A stretch of DNA of 64,000 bases from Dactylonectria macrodidyma. Its lineage: Eukaryota > Ascomycota > Sordariomycetes > Hypocreales > Nectriaceae. Location: the NCBI GenBank assembly GCA_020744425.1, contig JAGMUV010000001.1, forward strand, positions 6,014,001 to 6,078,000. The letters are read 5' to 3'. A program made the translations under genes and the position numbers. This document shows, piece by piece, positions 45,450 through 56,537 of this stretch. Below the pieces are notes generated by a model. The model was not told where the DNA came from. It saw nothing but the letters and a program-made list of their open reading frames with translations, and searched no databases. Within the stretch, counting starts at the first letter, position 1; every line of letters begins with the position of its first letter.

Positions 45450-46970
45450 ATGACTGAGAAAGAGATTGTTGAGACGACAGGTTCCGACCAAAAAGGCGCC
45501 ATGGACGTCTCTAGCTCCTCGGACCCCGAGAGCTTGCCCACACCAATCTCGCGGAAGCAAAAGCTGTCAGACCTCTTCACAATCATGTGCGCAGGCGCAG
45601 CCCTCATCTCAGATGGATACCAAAACAACCTTATGACCATGTCCAACGTCTTATTCAGGGAAGAATACCCGGATCAATACACATCGACCGTTAGCACTCG
45701 CGTGTCCAACGCTTTGTTGGTGGGCGAGGTCATCGGCCAGGTTGTCATCGGCCTGACCTGTGACTACTTGGGCCGCAAGACTGCCATCGTGGCAACCACT
45801 CTGTGCATTGTGCTTGGTGGCATTTTGGCTTGCGCCTCAAACGGAAACACCATTTCTGGCATGTTTTGGATGATGACGGTTGCCCGCGGCATCGTTGGTT
45901 TCGGTACCGGTGGCGAGTATCCCGCCAGCAGTGTATCGGCTTCTGAATCAGCCAACGAGCGTGCTCTCAACCGCCGTGGTCCCATCTTCATCCTTGTCAC
46001 AAACTTGCCTCTGTCCTTTGGCGGACCGTTTGCTGTTTCGGTTTTCATGATCGTCCTCTCGGCTGCAGGCACCAACCATCTGAACGTGGTGTGGCGGGTG
46101 TGCTTTGGCATCGGCATTCTCCTACCTCTTACAGTCTTCTACTTCCGCTTCCGCATGCTCAACTCCAAGCTGTACCGTCGTGGGGCCATCAAAAAGCACG
46201 TTCCGTACATGCTGGTCCTGCGGTACTACTGGAAGACTCTCCTCGGCACATGTGGCGCCTGGTTCCTCTACGATTTTGTCACTTTCCCCAACGGTGTCTT
46301 TTCCGGCACCATTTTGGCTTCCGTTGTACCCACTGGAGGCAACACTCTGCTTCATACGGCTGAGTGGCAACTGCTGTTGGGAGCGCTTGCTTTGCCCGGC
46401 GTGTTCCTGGGCGCCTGGATGTGTGATCGTGTTGGCCGAAAGAACACCATGATGATTGGCTTCGCTGGCTACCTGGTCTTTGGACTGATCATCGGCTGCG
46501 CCTACGACAAGATCATCAATATTGTGCCACTTTTTGTCATATTTTACGGTCTCATGCAGAGCTCCGGCAACATGGGTCCTGGTGATATGCTCGGCCTCTT
46601 GTCCTCCGAAAGCTACGCGACAAGTGTCCGCGGAACTTGCTATGGTATCAGCGCAGCTCTCGGCAAAACTGGAGCAGCCGTTGGAACCCAAGCGTTTACT
46701 CCCATCCAGACCAACCTCGGCAAGCGATGGACTTTTATCATCGCTGCCATCTGCGGTGTTGTTGGGATTCTCGTCACCTACTTCTTTGTGCCCGACGTTA
46801 CCGGAGAAGATCTTTCCAGGAACGACGAAAAGTTCCGCGCATACCTAGTTGCGCATGGCTGGGATGGGGAGATGGGCGAGGATGATATGCGGGCCCTTGC
46901 TGATGATGTCCAGCTGCCTAGTGGAGTTGATGATGTGAGTAACGAGAAGGCTGAGAAGCCTTCGAGTTAG
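45450..46970 (+). CDS. GIT1-like glycerophosphodiester/phosphate:H+ symporter (MFS, PHS family)
   Basis: Intronless, 506 residues from the ATG at 45450; an upstream in-frame ATG (45387) would add 21 residues with no purpose. A polar N-terminus of about 55 residues precedes 12 hydrophobic helices. Typical signatures are present: CDYLGRKTA in the loop after helix 2, GFGTGGEYPASSVSASE in helix 4-5 and CDRVGRKNTMM in the loop after helix 8. The GGEYPAS block is typical of the phosphate:H+ symporter family, and the overall pattern matches the Git1 group that imports glycerophosphoinositol and glycerophosphocholine. The hydrophilic C-terminus ends in a Glu/Lys/Ser tail. It acts at the plasma membrane. 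Whether inorganic phosphate or glycerophosphodiesters are carried cannot be settled from sequence. Confidence 0.92.
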   Translation: MTEKEIVETTGSDQKGAMDVSSSSDPESLPTPISRKQKLSDLFTIMCAGAALISDGYQNNLMTMSNVLFREEYPDQYTSTVSTRVSNALLVGEVIGQVVIGLTCDYLGRKTAIVATTLCIVLGGILACASNGNTISGMFWMMTVARGIVGFGTGGEYPASSVSASESANERALNRRGPIFILVTNLPLSFGGPFAVSVFMIVLSAAGTNHLNVVWRVCFGIGILLPLTVFYFRFRMLNSKLYRRGAIKKHVPYMLVLRYYWKTLLGTCGAWFLYDFVTFPNGVFSGTILASVVPTGGNTLLHTAEWQLLLGALALPGVFLGAWMCDRVGRKNTMMIGFAGYLVFGLIIGCAYDKIINIVPLFVIFYGLMQSSGNMGPGDMLGLLSSESYATSVRGTCYGISAALGKTGAAVGTQAFTPIQTNLGKRWTFIIAAICGVVGILVTYFFVPDVTGEDLSRNDEKFRAYLVAHGWDGEMGEDDMRALADDVQLPSGVDDVSNEKAEKPSS

Positions 46971-47551
46971 TGAAAGTTTTTGGAACTATGCGTCACAGGT
47001 GCATTTAGGAAAGAGAGGGGTGGGAAGCAGATAAGAGTGGCAAATGACAACGCTTGTTCGAGATGAGGCGCTTGCCGAGGAGGTAGACAAAGTAAAAGTC
47101 CTGAAGAATTCCTTGGTAGCTAGCCGGTCAATGAATTCTTTCCTCTTTGCTCACAATCTCGATCCTTGTCTTAAAACTGACATTTTCCCAAGTTCTGGTA
47201 AAACGCCGTGCGTTGCGATTCAGGCTTGCCGAAGAGGATTTCCAGTTAGCGTGGTGACGATCTGGACAAAAAAAGAGGTGTAGCGCATTGACATGGATGC
47301 TTTCGCTCTTGAATACTCGGGCATTCTCCGCGGATATGGCTGTCTTTGATCCGACGGACAGGCGTGAAATGCTACCACAGATGGGATACAAGCAAGGTGT
47401 TGATTTTTGGATCATTAGTAGCACGAGAGATGCCTCTCGTGAGATGGGTTTGGATCGTGATGCTGCGGCAGAGTGACCAGCCTCGCCAACCTCGATGCCA
47501 GTATCACGGAACCAATATATACTCCAGCATCTTCTCGGAATCGCAAAAAGT
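46971..47551. other. Intergenic between GIT1-like gene and tRNA-Pro
   Basis: Short overlapping frames on both strands without motif; nothing supported. Confidence 0.5.
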
Positions 47552-47650
47552 GGCCTGATGGTCTAGTGGTAGGATTGACGCTTCGGGAATTCATCCCATT
47601 TCTCCCAGGGAAATTGTGTCAGGTCCCGGGTTCAATCCCCGGTCAGGCCC
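47552..47650 (+). tRNA. tRNA-Pro(CGG) with a 27-nt intron
   Basis: The acceptor GGCCTGA pairs fully with TCAGGCC and the discriminator is C. D arm GGTCTAGTGGTAGGATT, anticodon stem GACGC/GTGTC, loop TTCGGG then T, anticodon CGG at 47584-47586. The intron 47588-47614 lies in the canonical place, one base after the anticodon, and the mature tRNA is 72 nt. T arm CCGGG-TTCAATC-CCCGG. An alternative reading of the loop without intron is impossible because the stem would not close. Confidence 0.94.
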
Positions 47651-47653
47651 TCA

Positions 47654-47658
47654 TTTTT
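47654..47658 (+). terminator. Pol III oligo-T stop of tRNA-Pro
   Basis: Five T four bases after the tRNA. Confidence 0.65.
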
Positions 47659-48716
47659 GCTGCCCTCGTCGAATTTTTGGGACGAGGAGGACTCCTTTTT
47701 TGACGAAGGAGTCTTTTTCTGTTTCCTGTAGGGCCTCCTGAGATTATCTTTCTATCTGATAGTAGTTTCCCATTTCTCTTCTCTTCTGAGGGTATTGATT
47801 TAGTCTATCGTAAGTTGAGTCTAGGCAGCTAGTTCACGTCCATTATTGTTACCAGTAGCTCTCGGATCTAGCATTCTGCTGCCTTATTTCATACTTCTTG
47901 ACTTACCCCATGAACTTGCAGTTATATATCATTGGAAAATGAAATTGCAGGATGACCGCTGTTATGTCTACTCAGTATATTAAATAGGAGAACATATGGG
48001 CGCCTCCTCTCACTCGAGCTGAAGCGATGACTCACGCCGTGAAGCGCGAGAGTAGGATGCTTTGCCCACTGAAGCTAAGAGCAGGGTAATGGTTTCAGGA
48101 TAGGCATCGATCCTCGCCTAGAAAGCATCACTTCTAGAGATGTGTGATTTTCACCTGAAAGTAATTGCAATGCCAGTTAGTTGGGGCATCCGCCTAGCAG
48201 ACCTAGCAGCCAAAAAAGAGATGCCACCATGTAGTTTTGCGTGACTCTAAGAGGATATTCATGACGGCACTTGAATGAAAAAGAGGGAAATTATACTGTC
48301 TAAGTGATATTCCAGACCTTCATATGCTCGAATCGATTCGGCGATGAAATAACTACTGCCAGGTTCTGTGTTCCTACTGCAACGTTGGGCTATGTTAGGG
48401 GCCCCTCCTGTTCGGTTCGTCAACATTGGACAAGATGCCCCTAGCGCGCTTTGGTCAATGGCTTTTCCTACTTTGCTTCAGCTCTTCAGGCCCACGACCC
48501 TGGTACAAGATGCTTATTGGTGATATCAAACGGTGAGACTCAGCCGCACTCAGGCCGGGTGGGCCAAGCAAGGCACTCAATGCCGAAGTGCCGACCTTAG
48601 TAATGCCTCACTGACCTGCGGCAGATTTCCCCACCTTTCTTTCGCATCGAACACGACAAAACAACATCAAATCTGTCGACCACGGCGATTATTTTCCTGC
48701 ACTCAACGCTGTAGCC
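47659..48716. other. Intergenic, promoter side of the esterase gene
   Basis: No gene supported. GGGGCCCC at 48399-48406 is a short palindrome. The open frame at 48533-48844 is out of phase with the next gene and not used. Confidence 0.5.
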
Positions 48717-50185
48717 ATGAGATCGCTGAAGAAGAGGTTTTTGACCAAATATTCGAAACCGACAGGACAGCCAACACAGGAACCCACAGGGGAGAGCAGT
48801 GGTGGAAGACAGGTAGGCCAGCACTTAGCAGAGCTGAAAGATGACAATCTTCTGACGATTGCTAGCAATTGCCTAACAGAATAAGAAACCCATCTGAAAG
48901 CATTGTTCTTGCTGTCGACGAACCAAATGGACTCGAACCGCATATTCCTGACCCAGAGCCCCAAGGTTTATTCATTCTCCACCCGAAAACCGACACCCCA
49001 GGGCCTCGAGTGGATGCCAGTGTCGAGTAATTGGCCTCTCAAACCCGGTCGAGTACTGCGCTCACCTAATCCATAGCATAGTTGCAGTCCATGGCCTTGG
49101 CGGCAGTGCGAGAAAGACATGGACCGATTCGAAAACCGGCAAGTTTTGGCTGGAGGATTTTCTCCCCGACGGAATTCCAGGATCTAGAATCATGACCTTC
49201 GGATACGATTCACGGTTGGCCTTTGGTCGCTCCGAAGCGGGCATTGGCAATTTTGCTCGAGATTTGTTGAATCGCCTGAAGACGTTGAGAGGCACCACCT
49301 GTGTACGAGTTTTCCCAAGCTTTATTCACCCAATGTTCTAACAGAAACAGTCAAATGAGAGCCCATTGTGTTCATCGCCCACAGTTTGGGAGGCATAATT
49401 GTCAAGAAGGTATGCTGAAACGGCTTTTTACGGCAATATCCTCGGACATAGGTTGATATGATAGGCTTTGATCATAGCCCACGAGTCCAGTAACGATTAT
49501 GGAAGCATTGGAGAATCAACGCATGGTATCGCTTTCCTGGACACGCCACACAGAGGATCCGATTCTACTCCACTGGTAAAGCTGTTTGCGGATGTTGTCC
49601 ATGCCGTAACTCTGGGACAAGGAGTTCGAAGATATCCATTGGGCCAGCTAGAAGAGAAGTCCATGGTTCTGGCGGATATCTCCCAGAAATTCGTGCGCTG
49701 GACAGCCCGGATGAAGATCATGAGCTTCACCCAACGGATATCAGAGCATTCTTTGTCTGCCCATGTAAGATACATCTCCCACTACTGCGGATATATGCCA
49801 CAGAGCACTGACACCCACTACAGATTGTTCCAGAGTACTCCGCGGTCCTTGGCTTGGAGAATGAGTTGGTGATTCGGATAGATGCCAATCACCATAGCAT
49901 CTGCAAATATGGCTCCAGAACCCAGACGTACTTGCAGGTTGAGGCAGCAATCAAGCAACTGGCTCAAAGAACCACTAGTCAAGATGGTACGTTTCCAATC
50001 CTAATATCTGCAACAATCATTCAAAAGCTAATTGGCCTCCTTCAAAAGTTCACGTAATACTTGATGGGGTTGCAAAATGGTCGCGAGAGATCGAGCCAAC
50101 TCCTAAGCCGACTCCAATCTCCTCGCCGTGTCGGTCGCGAGTTGGAAAGATGATCAACACCGCTGCAAGTCTTCCGTTTCCTTGA
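48717..50185 (+). CDS. SERAC1-like serine esterase (DUF676-type alpha/beta hydrolase)
   Basis: Seven exons by manual splicing, join(48717..48812,48866..49026,49077..49302,49362..49409,49465..49764,49824..49986,50049..50185), give 376 residues. After a short basic N-terminus comes DIVAVHGLGGSARKTW, then the MTFGYDSR segment, the nucleophile elbow IAHSLGG, FLDTPHRGSD, and the probable catalytic His in DANHHSICKYG. This order is that of the SERAC1/DUF676 hydrolases, which in fungi occur alone or as the N-terminal domain of NLR-like proteins; here no nucleotide-binding domain follows. The exon 3/4 join is uncertain: the AAACAG acceptor expected after the GTTCTAAC branch puts the HSLGG exon out of phase, so either a weak GAGAG acceptor is used or one base has been lost. 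The next gene begins 130 bp downstream on the same strand. Confidence 0.75.
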
Positions 50186-50315
50186 CACAACTGAATGAAC
50201 CTAATCTCCTTCCTAGCCGAATTTTAGTGATTCTGCTGCCCATGACCCCAGAGACAGCGAGATACCCTCGAGGAGCATTGTTGGTCGATCTTCAACCCAA
50301 GAAAATCCTGTCGCG

Positions 50316-53300
50316 ATGAGCAAAGCGGCAGATTCCCCAGCGGCCCACATTTCGATTCGAATAGGAGGCCTGATCAACAAAATCGGCACGAGAGGGGATG
50401 ACGAGAGTACATACTCTCACACTCTGTCGGTACCAGCAGATACTCCGGTGGAACAGCTAGGAAGCATTCTATTCTCCAAGAAGTCAGGTGCGCAACGCCG
50501 TGTCGACTTCAATCTAGTATTAATTGCTGATAATTACCTCTCTTAGATCTGAAGAAATGGAGCTTATTCTATTTCTCACAAGAAGGCCATAAAATAGAGA
50601 AGACTTGGAAAGATGTCTTCACACATCCGGTCGAAGTCACCTCAGGAACGCCTTGCTACGATGTAGCAAGAGGGTTCAAAATGCACAAAAAGCAAACCAT
50701 TGCATCTTTCATGGGTAAAGCATTTCCACATCCGGTAACCGCAAACCTGCGAAAACCCAACGAGGAGGAAGCGGTGGAACTTCATCCTTTCGAAAGCGTG
50801 TCGTCTGACTACATCGACGTAGGTAGGGAGGGGGGCTGTGATCTCACCATGAACTTGATGCGAACAGTTCGGATTCCCGAAGATAACAAGCAGTATGACT
50901 TACCACCAGAACTCGGTCGGTTCCCTATCTTCGGTATACAGCCTTTCAGCGAGCAATTACCTACATCCATGGTTGCTCAGGGCGGATTGTTCATTCCAAT
51001 GTATCGTGGGTTCTTCTTGACTCTTGCTCACTCAAAAGATAAAGCGCTCATTCTGTCTGCCTAGAAATGGAAGCCATGTGGATAAACTTCAATCCAGTTG
51101 GCCAAAAGAGGTATGCTGTGCGGCCTTTTCTTGGAGGTGTCAATGGGATCACCGGAGATGCACCTACAGGCGACATGGATACCCTTCTCCGCAGGCTGAA
51201 CTCGGTTACTTCGAATCAAGACTATCTTGTTATCCCAGACCAGCCTTGGCTAGATGGAATAGCTACTAGTCCTGGAACTGTCAAGCAGTTCGTGGCAACA
51301 GCCATGACAGCCCCACGGAAACCTCCAGTATCATCACTGGATAATAAGCCCCAAGACCAGCAACAGCAGGAACGCAATTATGATCGGCCAGGGGCGGAGG
51401 CACTAGAAATGGGAGGAACGATAGAATGGCAAGTCACAGGGCGAGATGCCGTTGGAGGATTCCAGTTGCAGCTCATTCCGGAGTATGATACGGGCAACAT
51501 GTCGGCAGCATCCCAAGCCAATGTGTGCCAAGCTGGTTCCAATCATCTTGGCGGGAAGTCATATTTACGCCACAACCAACTTGATGCCAGCCTCTACGAC
51601 GTGTTAAAAACGCCCAAGGACCTGGAGCTGAAGATCAAGGATATCATACACGTGAAAGACATGCGCTCAATCCTACCGAACCGCCCAAAGGTCGTCCGAG
51701 ATTTGCTTGCAGAATCCGCAATGCGATTGACGGACTCAGACATCTTAAATATTGAATTATCTCCTCATCGAGCTCACCAGTGGCACTTCAGTATCCGCTT
51801 CTTGACTGACGAAGTCGAAAGGTTCTCAATCGATGTGAGCTACCTCAAAAAGATCGATTACCCTAGGATGAGATTAACATATCAATAGTGCGATGAAGAT
51901 GATGAATTTGATAGCATCTTGGCCCTTGTGCGCCGCAAGTTATCAACGAGCAACTGGGTGTTCCATTGGGAAAACGCTGTAGAAAGGGCCCCTCTGATCG
52001 CAGTTGACAGCTGGGCTACGCTGAGATGGATTGAGGCGGCAATACTTCCCCGAGACAACAGTTACAGTTACCCTCCCAAACCCAGGAACTTAACTCTTGT
52101 CCTGGTAAGTCCTATCACTACATGGGGAGCTAGATACCCAATGAGACTGACCTCTACTAGGCTCCACTAAATGAGACACAGAGTCGCAATCTCTGCTCTG
52201 TAGAGTTTGTCTTGACGTCAACTGCAAAGATAGGCTTGGCATTGCCCGACAAAGCGACGGTACACGACCTTAAAAGTACTCTTCGCAGCATTCTTCCCGA
52301 GAAGTCACATACGTTGATCATTGACAAGACTGGGGTTCTGCCGGATGCCGCAAGAGTCTTCGATGAAGGCGATAGCAGTTCTGTATGGCCGAGTTTTATC
52401 AGCTGGTCTAGGGCCGATCCAAGAGATGGGAAGGGCCTCAAGATATTTGTGAAGTCGCTTACGGGACGCGTGACCGTTCTGATGATCACTCTTGTGGACA
52501 CTATCCTCTTTGTGAAGAAGAAGATTGAGGCTCAGGAGGGAATCCCTGCGGACCAGTGCCGCCTCATATTTGCGGGTTGTGCCTTAGAGGATGGTCAGTG
52601 TCATATCTCACTAACTCGGTTGTAAACGTGCTAATAACAACAGACCGCATTGTAGCCCAATACAACATACAGCAGGTACATATTTCCAATGAATTACTTG
52701 TACAGGAGGCAACTGACTCATCGTCTTAGGAGGCAACCATTCATTTGGTACTGCGCCTCAGAGGAGGAGGTTATTCTATTACCGTTCTTTTCCAGGGCAA
52801 AGAGTATCAAGTGTGGTTTGGAGGTAACGAGGAAATGTCCGTGGCCAAGAAGCAGTTGGCGGAACAGCTGCATATTCCGGAACTACAGCAAATCTTGACT
52901 TGCGATGGGGAAGTTGTTGACGATGGTATGCGACTTCATCACCCATTTCATGAGCAGAGTGTTTATTCTTACTAATTTATTTACAGACGACGGATCAATT
53001 TCCTATGCGAACAAGATATTGACGCTGACTCTAGCCTCTCGCCCCAAGGTGCTCGGTATCGGTGCTGGAGGAAACATTGCCCAGCATATCGAAAGGGATG
53101 CCCATGATCCAGCCATCTGGGACGTGGCGAGCTCGAAGCTTCTGAACATTCAGATCATTGATTCAACGACGTTCCGGTCAGTCACCGGACTTAGCCCACC
53201 CGAGACCCCCATATCAGCACAGACGTATCAACAGTTGGGGCTTCCGTTCTTCAAACTCTGGCGCGATGAAGCCAAAGAAGACGGCGTCGCAGGAAGATGG

Positions 53301-53591
53301 GGAGACCTCAAAGGTGTTGCCGAGGTAGCAAGCCAGAATGCAAAACGTGGTGAGAAGCAAGCGGCCTTGATGTCTCAGCGAGATGCTCGACTCGGACTCT
53401 TGAAATCAGGTGCCTGGGGCAGAATAGGAACTGACGGGCCAGCTGCGACAATTGAGGATGAAGGGTTTAAGGAAGAGACTCTCAATTTCCCAGTTGTTCT
53501 TCTCGATGTCGATGCAACGGTGCCGAGTTTCAAGAGCATTCAGGCCGAGCATTACGATGAGGGAGAATGGAGCTCCTCTGATGACGAGTAA
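50316..53591 (+). CDS. Large protein with tandem ubiquitin-like domains
   Basis: Eight exons, join(50316..50487,50547..51005,51065..51834,51889..52104,52161..52593,52644..52675,52730..52925,52987..53591), give 960 residues; introns are 50-61 nt. Residues 1-110 may be a divergent beta-grasp. Residues about 210-420 hold a conserved block found in uncharacterised fungal proteins (MYQMEAMW, GGVNGITG, QDYLVIPDQPWLDGIA). Residues about 552-610 look like a divergent ubiquitin-like unit. Residues 632-707 align with ubiquitin without gaps: IFVKSLTG, EGIPADQ, RLIFAG and the end LRLRGG. Residues 709-785 resemble another beta-grasp, followed by a soluble C-terminal region with an acidic end. Leu8, Ile44, His68, Val70, Arg42, Arg72 and Arg74 equivalents are kept. 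Lysines 48, 63, 11 and 33 are replaced. It could be processed after Gly707 by deubiquitinases; unproven. Confidence 0.85.
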
Positions 53592-53894
53592 GTTGATGGA
53601 ATGAGCAATACATTTCATTATAACCCCGTTGGTTTACATTCTCCAACTAATACACACCAAGATAAGGAAGCATAACCGAGCAGATACGACAAGAACCCTA
53701 CAGAAAGCAGTTACACTCGGAAAGGTTTCCCATGTGTGATCCAACACCATTTTCAAGCTCAATCGAAGTTACTTTGTATTTGATGCCACAACTCCATTAT
53801 CCGAAGTCTATTCTAAAGTTTCAAAGACATGTACAGTTCAAATTTGGACATGTAGCACCCACCGCCCATCTTCGACATATGTAGCTATCTCTCC
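53592..53894. other. Intergenic between convergent genes
   Basis: Short 3' flanks only; nothing else seen. Confidence 0.6.
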
Positions 53895-55538
53895 TCAAGG
53901 AAGCTTTGGAAGGAGCAAAGGGTCTTGGAGTAGACGTTGCATATCCTCGGCACAAATATGAACTGAGACATCAACACCGTTTCCTGTCCAGGACTGGGGG
54001 GATGAGGACGCAGCATCCAAGGACGGAGGCGCCTCCTTGATCAGAATATTTCCATCCATATCTGGAACCACGCCGTCAGCATAGCGAATGCTCGACCCCA
54101 GCCCAAAGTCGACGTCATATATACCCGCTCGCGCCCAGCTTGTCACGAGAATATGGCGTCGGCCTAGAAATGCCTGCCATACGCGTTGGGGAGATTTTTC
54201 GTACGCCAAGCGGTGTAGATGCGCAGCCAGATGAACCGGATCGCCGATTCTGCGGATGGTGTCGCGAACACGTTGAGCTATTGGCCAGAGTAAAACCGAT
54301 TCTGCATCGTGTCTTGATCCTGTTGTTGCCGCAACCTCCATGCCGGGCATCTCGACGTTCATCATGATGACAGGGGAACCAACAAACGCGTCGCCAAGCT
54401 GAAATGCAGGCCGGACTCCGAGAACGAGATCGCAGTGCACTGGACCAGTGTCCTCTTTCAAGTTTCGAGCGCGGACGATGCAAGACCAGATGTGAGCCAC
54501 TACAGCATCGTGTCGACTGAGTTTATGAGAGAGATCATTGTTCGCATGCTTGTAAAGAAGCTCAACTTGATCGTGACTCAAGTGGATAAGATAGTTGGAG
54601 ACAGGCGCGCTGACATTCCACTCCGACCACGGCATAGCTTGACCGACTGGTGTTAGGTCCTCGCCTTGAAATACATCAGGAATATTAGTCGGCCAAGGGG
54701 CATTGGTAGAAGCAGCCCACCAGTCGTATCGGTGCAACGGCAAGCTATTCGTGTGTTCTATTAGAGCAGTGTCGGGCTCGCCGGCGTTGATGTCACCTGC
54801 CGCTAGAGCGTCGAGCCGAGCTGGGTCGAATACTGGACTTAGAATGGTTTCAGGGCTTCCAGAAATCGTTGAAGAGCTGATCTGAGCCCAGTCTTTGACA
54901 AAGCGAACGAGAGTGGAAATATCCGCTAGCGGATGCGTGATCTTGGCAGCGAGGATGAAGCCCCCACACGCCAACTCGGTGATCTGAATAGCCAGTAGGG
55001 GCAAATGAAGACCACCTTCATTAGGCATATCAGGTTTCAACGCGCTAGCAATCGCGGTCGAGGGGGCAAAGTCTTTGAGCGGAACGGTTTGCCGGTTCCA
55101 TAGAGGTTGGTTCGTGGTACGTGACAGGGAATAGAGATCATCTAGTGTGGCCAAACTCCGAGCGGTGACAAACTCAACTCCTTGATCATGAGAAGTTCCG
55201 TAATGCACATAAACACGGCCATATCTTCGGGCGTGGGGAGGGAAATGCTTCGCTTCGTCGTCAACAGTGCCGTCTATCGTCCTGACCGCTTTCAGACGCC
55301 CGCACCACTGCGGATAGATATCGAGAGTAGCTCGGAGCGACTGTCGGAGGTGATCTAGTGAGTTGAAGCTCTGTTTGTCGATACCGCTAGGGCGTTCAAA
55401 CAGCCAAATGGCGTTGGTAAGGGCAAAGTTTGCTGTTGTGGCGTCTAAGATGGACAGTGGGGTCGCCTGTTCCGAGGTTGACGTGGTCCTCGGGAGCAAC
55501 CTTTCCGTCTGCGTGACTGATATCTCGAAAGATGGCAT
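53895..55538 (-). CDS. HXXXD-type acyltransferase (BAHD/trichothecene acetyltransferase-like)
   Basis: Intronless, 547 residues from the ATG at 55538, slightly longer than the usual 450-500. The catalytic motif HxxxD is THPLADIS (His202, Asp206), and the structural DFGWG-type motif appears as DFGLG at about 477-481. The N-terminus with LSILDATTANFALTNAIW is typical of the fungal transferase family PF02458, which includes trichothecene 3-O-acetyltransferase. It should move an acyl group from acyl-CoA to an alcohol or amine in the cytosol. The substrate is unknown and no backbone synthase lies nearby. Calling it a trichothecene enzyme would go beyond the evidence. Confidence 0.93.
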   Translation of the reverse strand: MPSFEISVTQTERLLPRTTSTSEQATPLSILDATTANFALTNAIWLFERPSGIDKQSFNSLDHLRQSLRATLDIYPQWCGRLKAVRTIDGTVDDEAKHFPPHARRYGRVYVHYGTSHDQGVEFVTARSLATLDDLYSLSRTTNQPLWNRQTVPLKDFAPSTAIASALKPDMPNEGGLHLPLLAIQITELACGGFILAAKITHPLADISTLVRFVKDWAQISSSTISGSPETILSPVFDPARLDALAAGDINAGEPDTALIEHTNSLPLHRYDWWAASTNAPWPTNIPDVFQGEDLTPVGQAMPWSEWNVSAPVSNYLIHLSHDQVELLYKHANNDLSHKLSRHDAVVAHIWSCIVRARNLKEDTGPVHCDLVLGVRPAFQLGDAFVGSPVIMMNVEMPGMEVAATTGSRHDAESVLLWPIAQRVRDTIRRIGDPVHLAAHLHRLAYEKSPQRVWQAFLGRRHILVTSWARAGIYDVDFGLGSSIRYADGVVPDMDGNILIKEAPPSLDAASSSPQSWTGNGVDVSVHICAEDMQRLLQDPLLLPKLP

Positions 55539-56537
55539 GGTAAATGATGAAGTTATGGCACTGCGTGAAGTTGTCTCGAGGATGAACTAGCAGCTTCGTT
55601 TTAATTCGACTGAGGAAGAGGAACGAGCGGCACAGTAAAGAAAAACGGGCCAAGTTAAGCCCCGGCCAATTGAGTCACGATCATCCAAGGACCCATCCGG
55701 CGAGCCAATTTGGGAAAACACTAAAAGAATACCTTCTCATCCAGGAAAATGGCAGGGGAGAATGAGCAATGAATGTTATCGGCCAGATTGTTCATCCCGC
55801 CGATCACCACTAGATCGAGGTTTCCGTACGGCAACGGCATTTCATCATGTCAGGCACAAGCAGATTTCTGAGGAGCAAATATAGCCCAAGTTCTTAAACA
55901 CTGACTCAGTCTAGCAACTCACTTGTCCGCTTTATGGTGTCATCAACGCTAATTTGTACGAGCATATCCAATGACAGAGCCATGTTGCGGGACAAGACAA
56001 AGATAAGTCAATGCACAAGAATCTCTTCATTGGTCTCAGAGATCAACATCATCGGCCCAAGCTTACTATATGACGATAATCCTAGTAGCCATCATCTCAT
56101 CCGTCATTGAACTCAGTGGAAGTTCAACGCCGAGACACACTCTAATTAGCGGAGCGCGGGTTACACGCTAACTTAGCCCATCTCCATATCGCGCGGTTTC
56201 TTTAACGTCCTACCAAAAAAAATTTTAACTATGAATTTAGTGAGAACACTAATTCTCCAGCCACTTGTGTCCATCTCTGACGTTGTTACTCCGTACTTGG
56301 GGTCATATTAACCTCATCTGGGACGTCCTTTGCTGGTTCGGCATTCCTAAAACGGCTTTGGTGTTTATGTTATCGAGGCAGTCTGTGCATGTCCATAAGT
56401 TCTCCGATATTTGCAACTCTGGACCGACTGCCATCGGTGGGCTTGCATATTACCTTCACAATCCGGCCTTCATCCAACGCACATGTTCGCTGTGATGGTC
56501 GACTAGTATATTTTGTATTCGGGGCTACCAAGCGGTT
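55539..56537. other. Intergenic, promoter side of the acyltransferase
   Basis: No gene recognised; a weak frame at 56265-56495 is unsupported. Run of A at 56214-56222. Confidence 0.5.

Noticed and set aside
47473..47703. 76-codon open frame at 47.5 kb
   Set aside because: It covers the tRNA-Pro gene and its intron; no protein evidence.
52700..52729. Alternative acceptor at GTACAG (52705) in the ubiquitin-like gene
   Set aside because: It leads to an in-frame TAG after seven codons, while the acceptor at 52728-52729 keeps the ubiquitin alignment without a gap.
53895..55538. Trichothecene biosynthesis gene
   Set aside because: The HXXXD family is broad; no trichodiene synthase or other TRI-type gene is in the window, so only the family name is justified.
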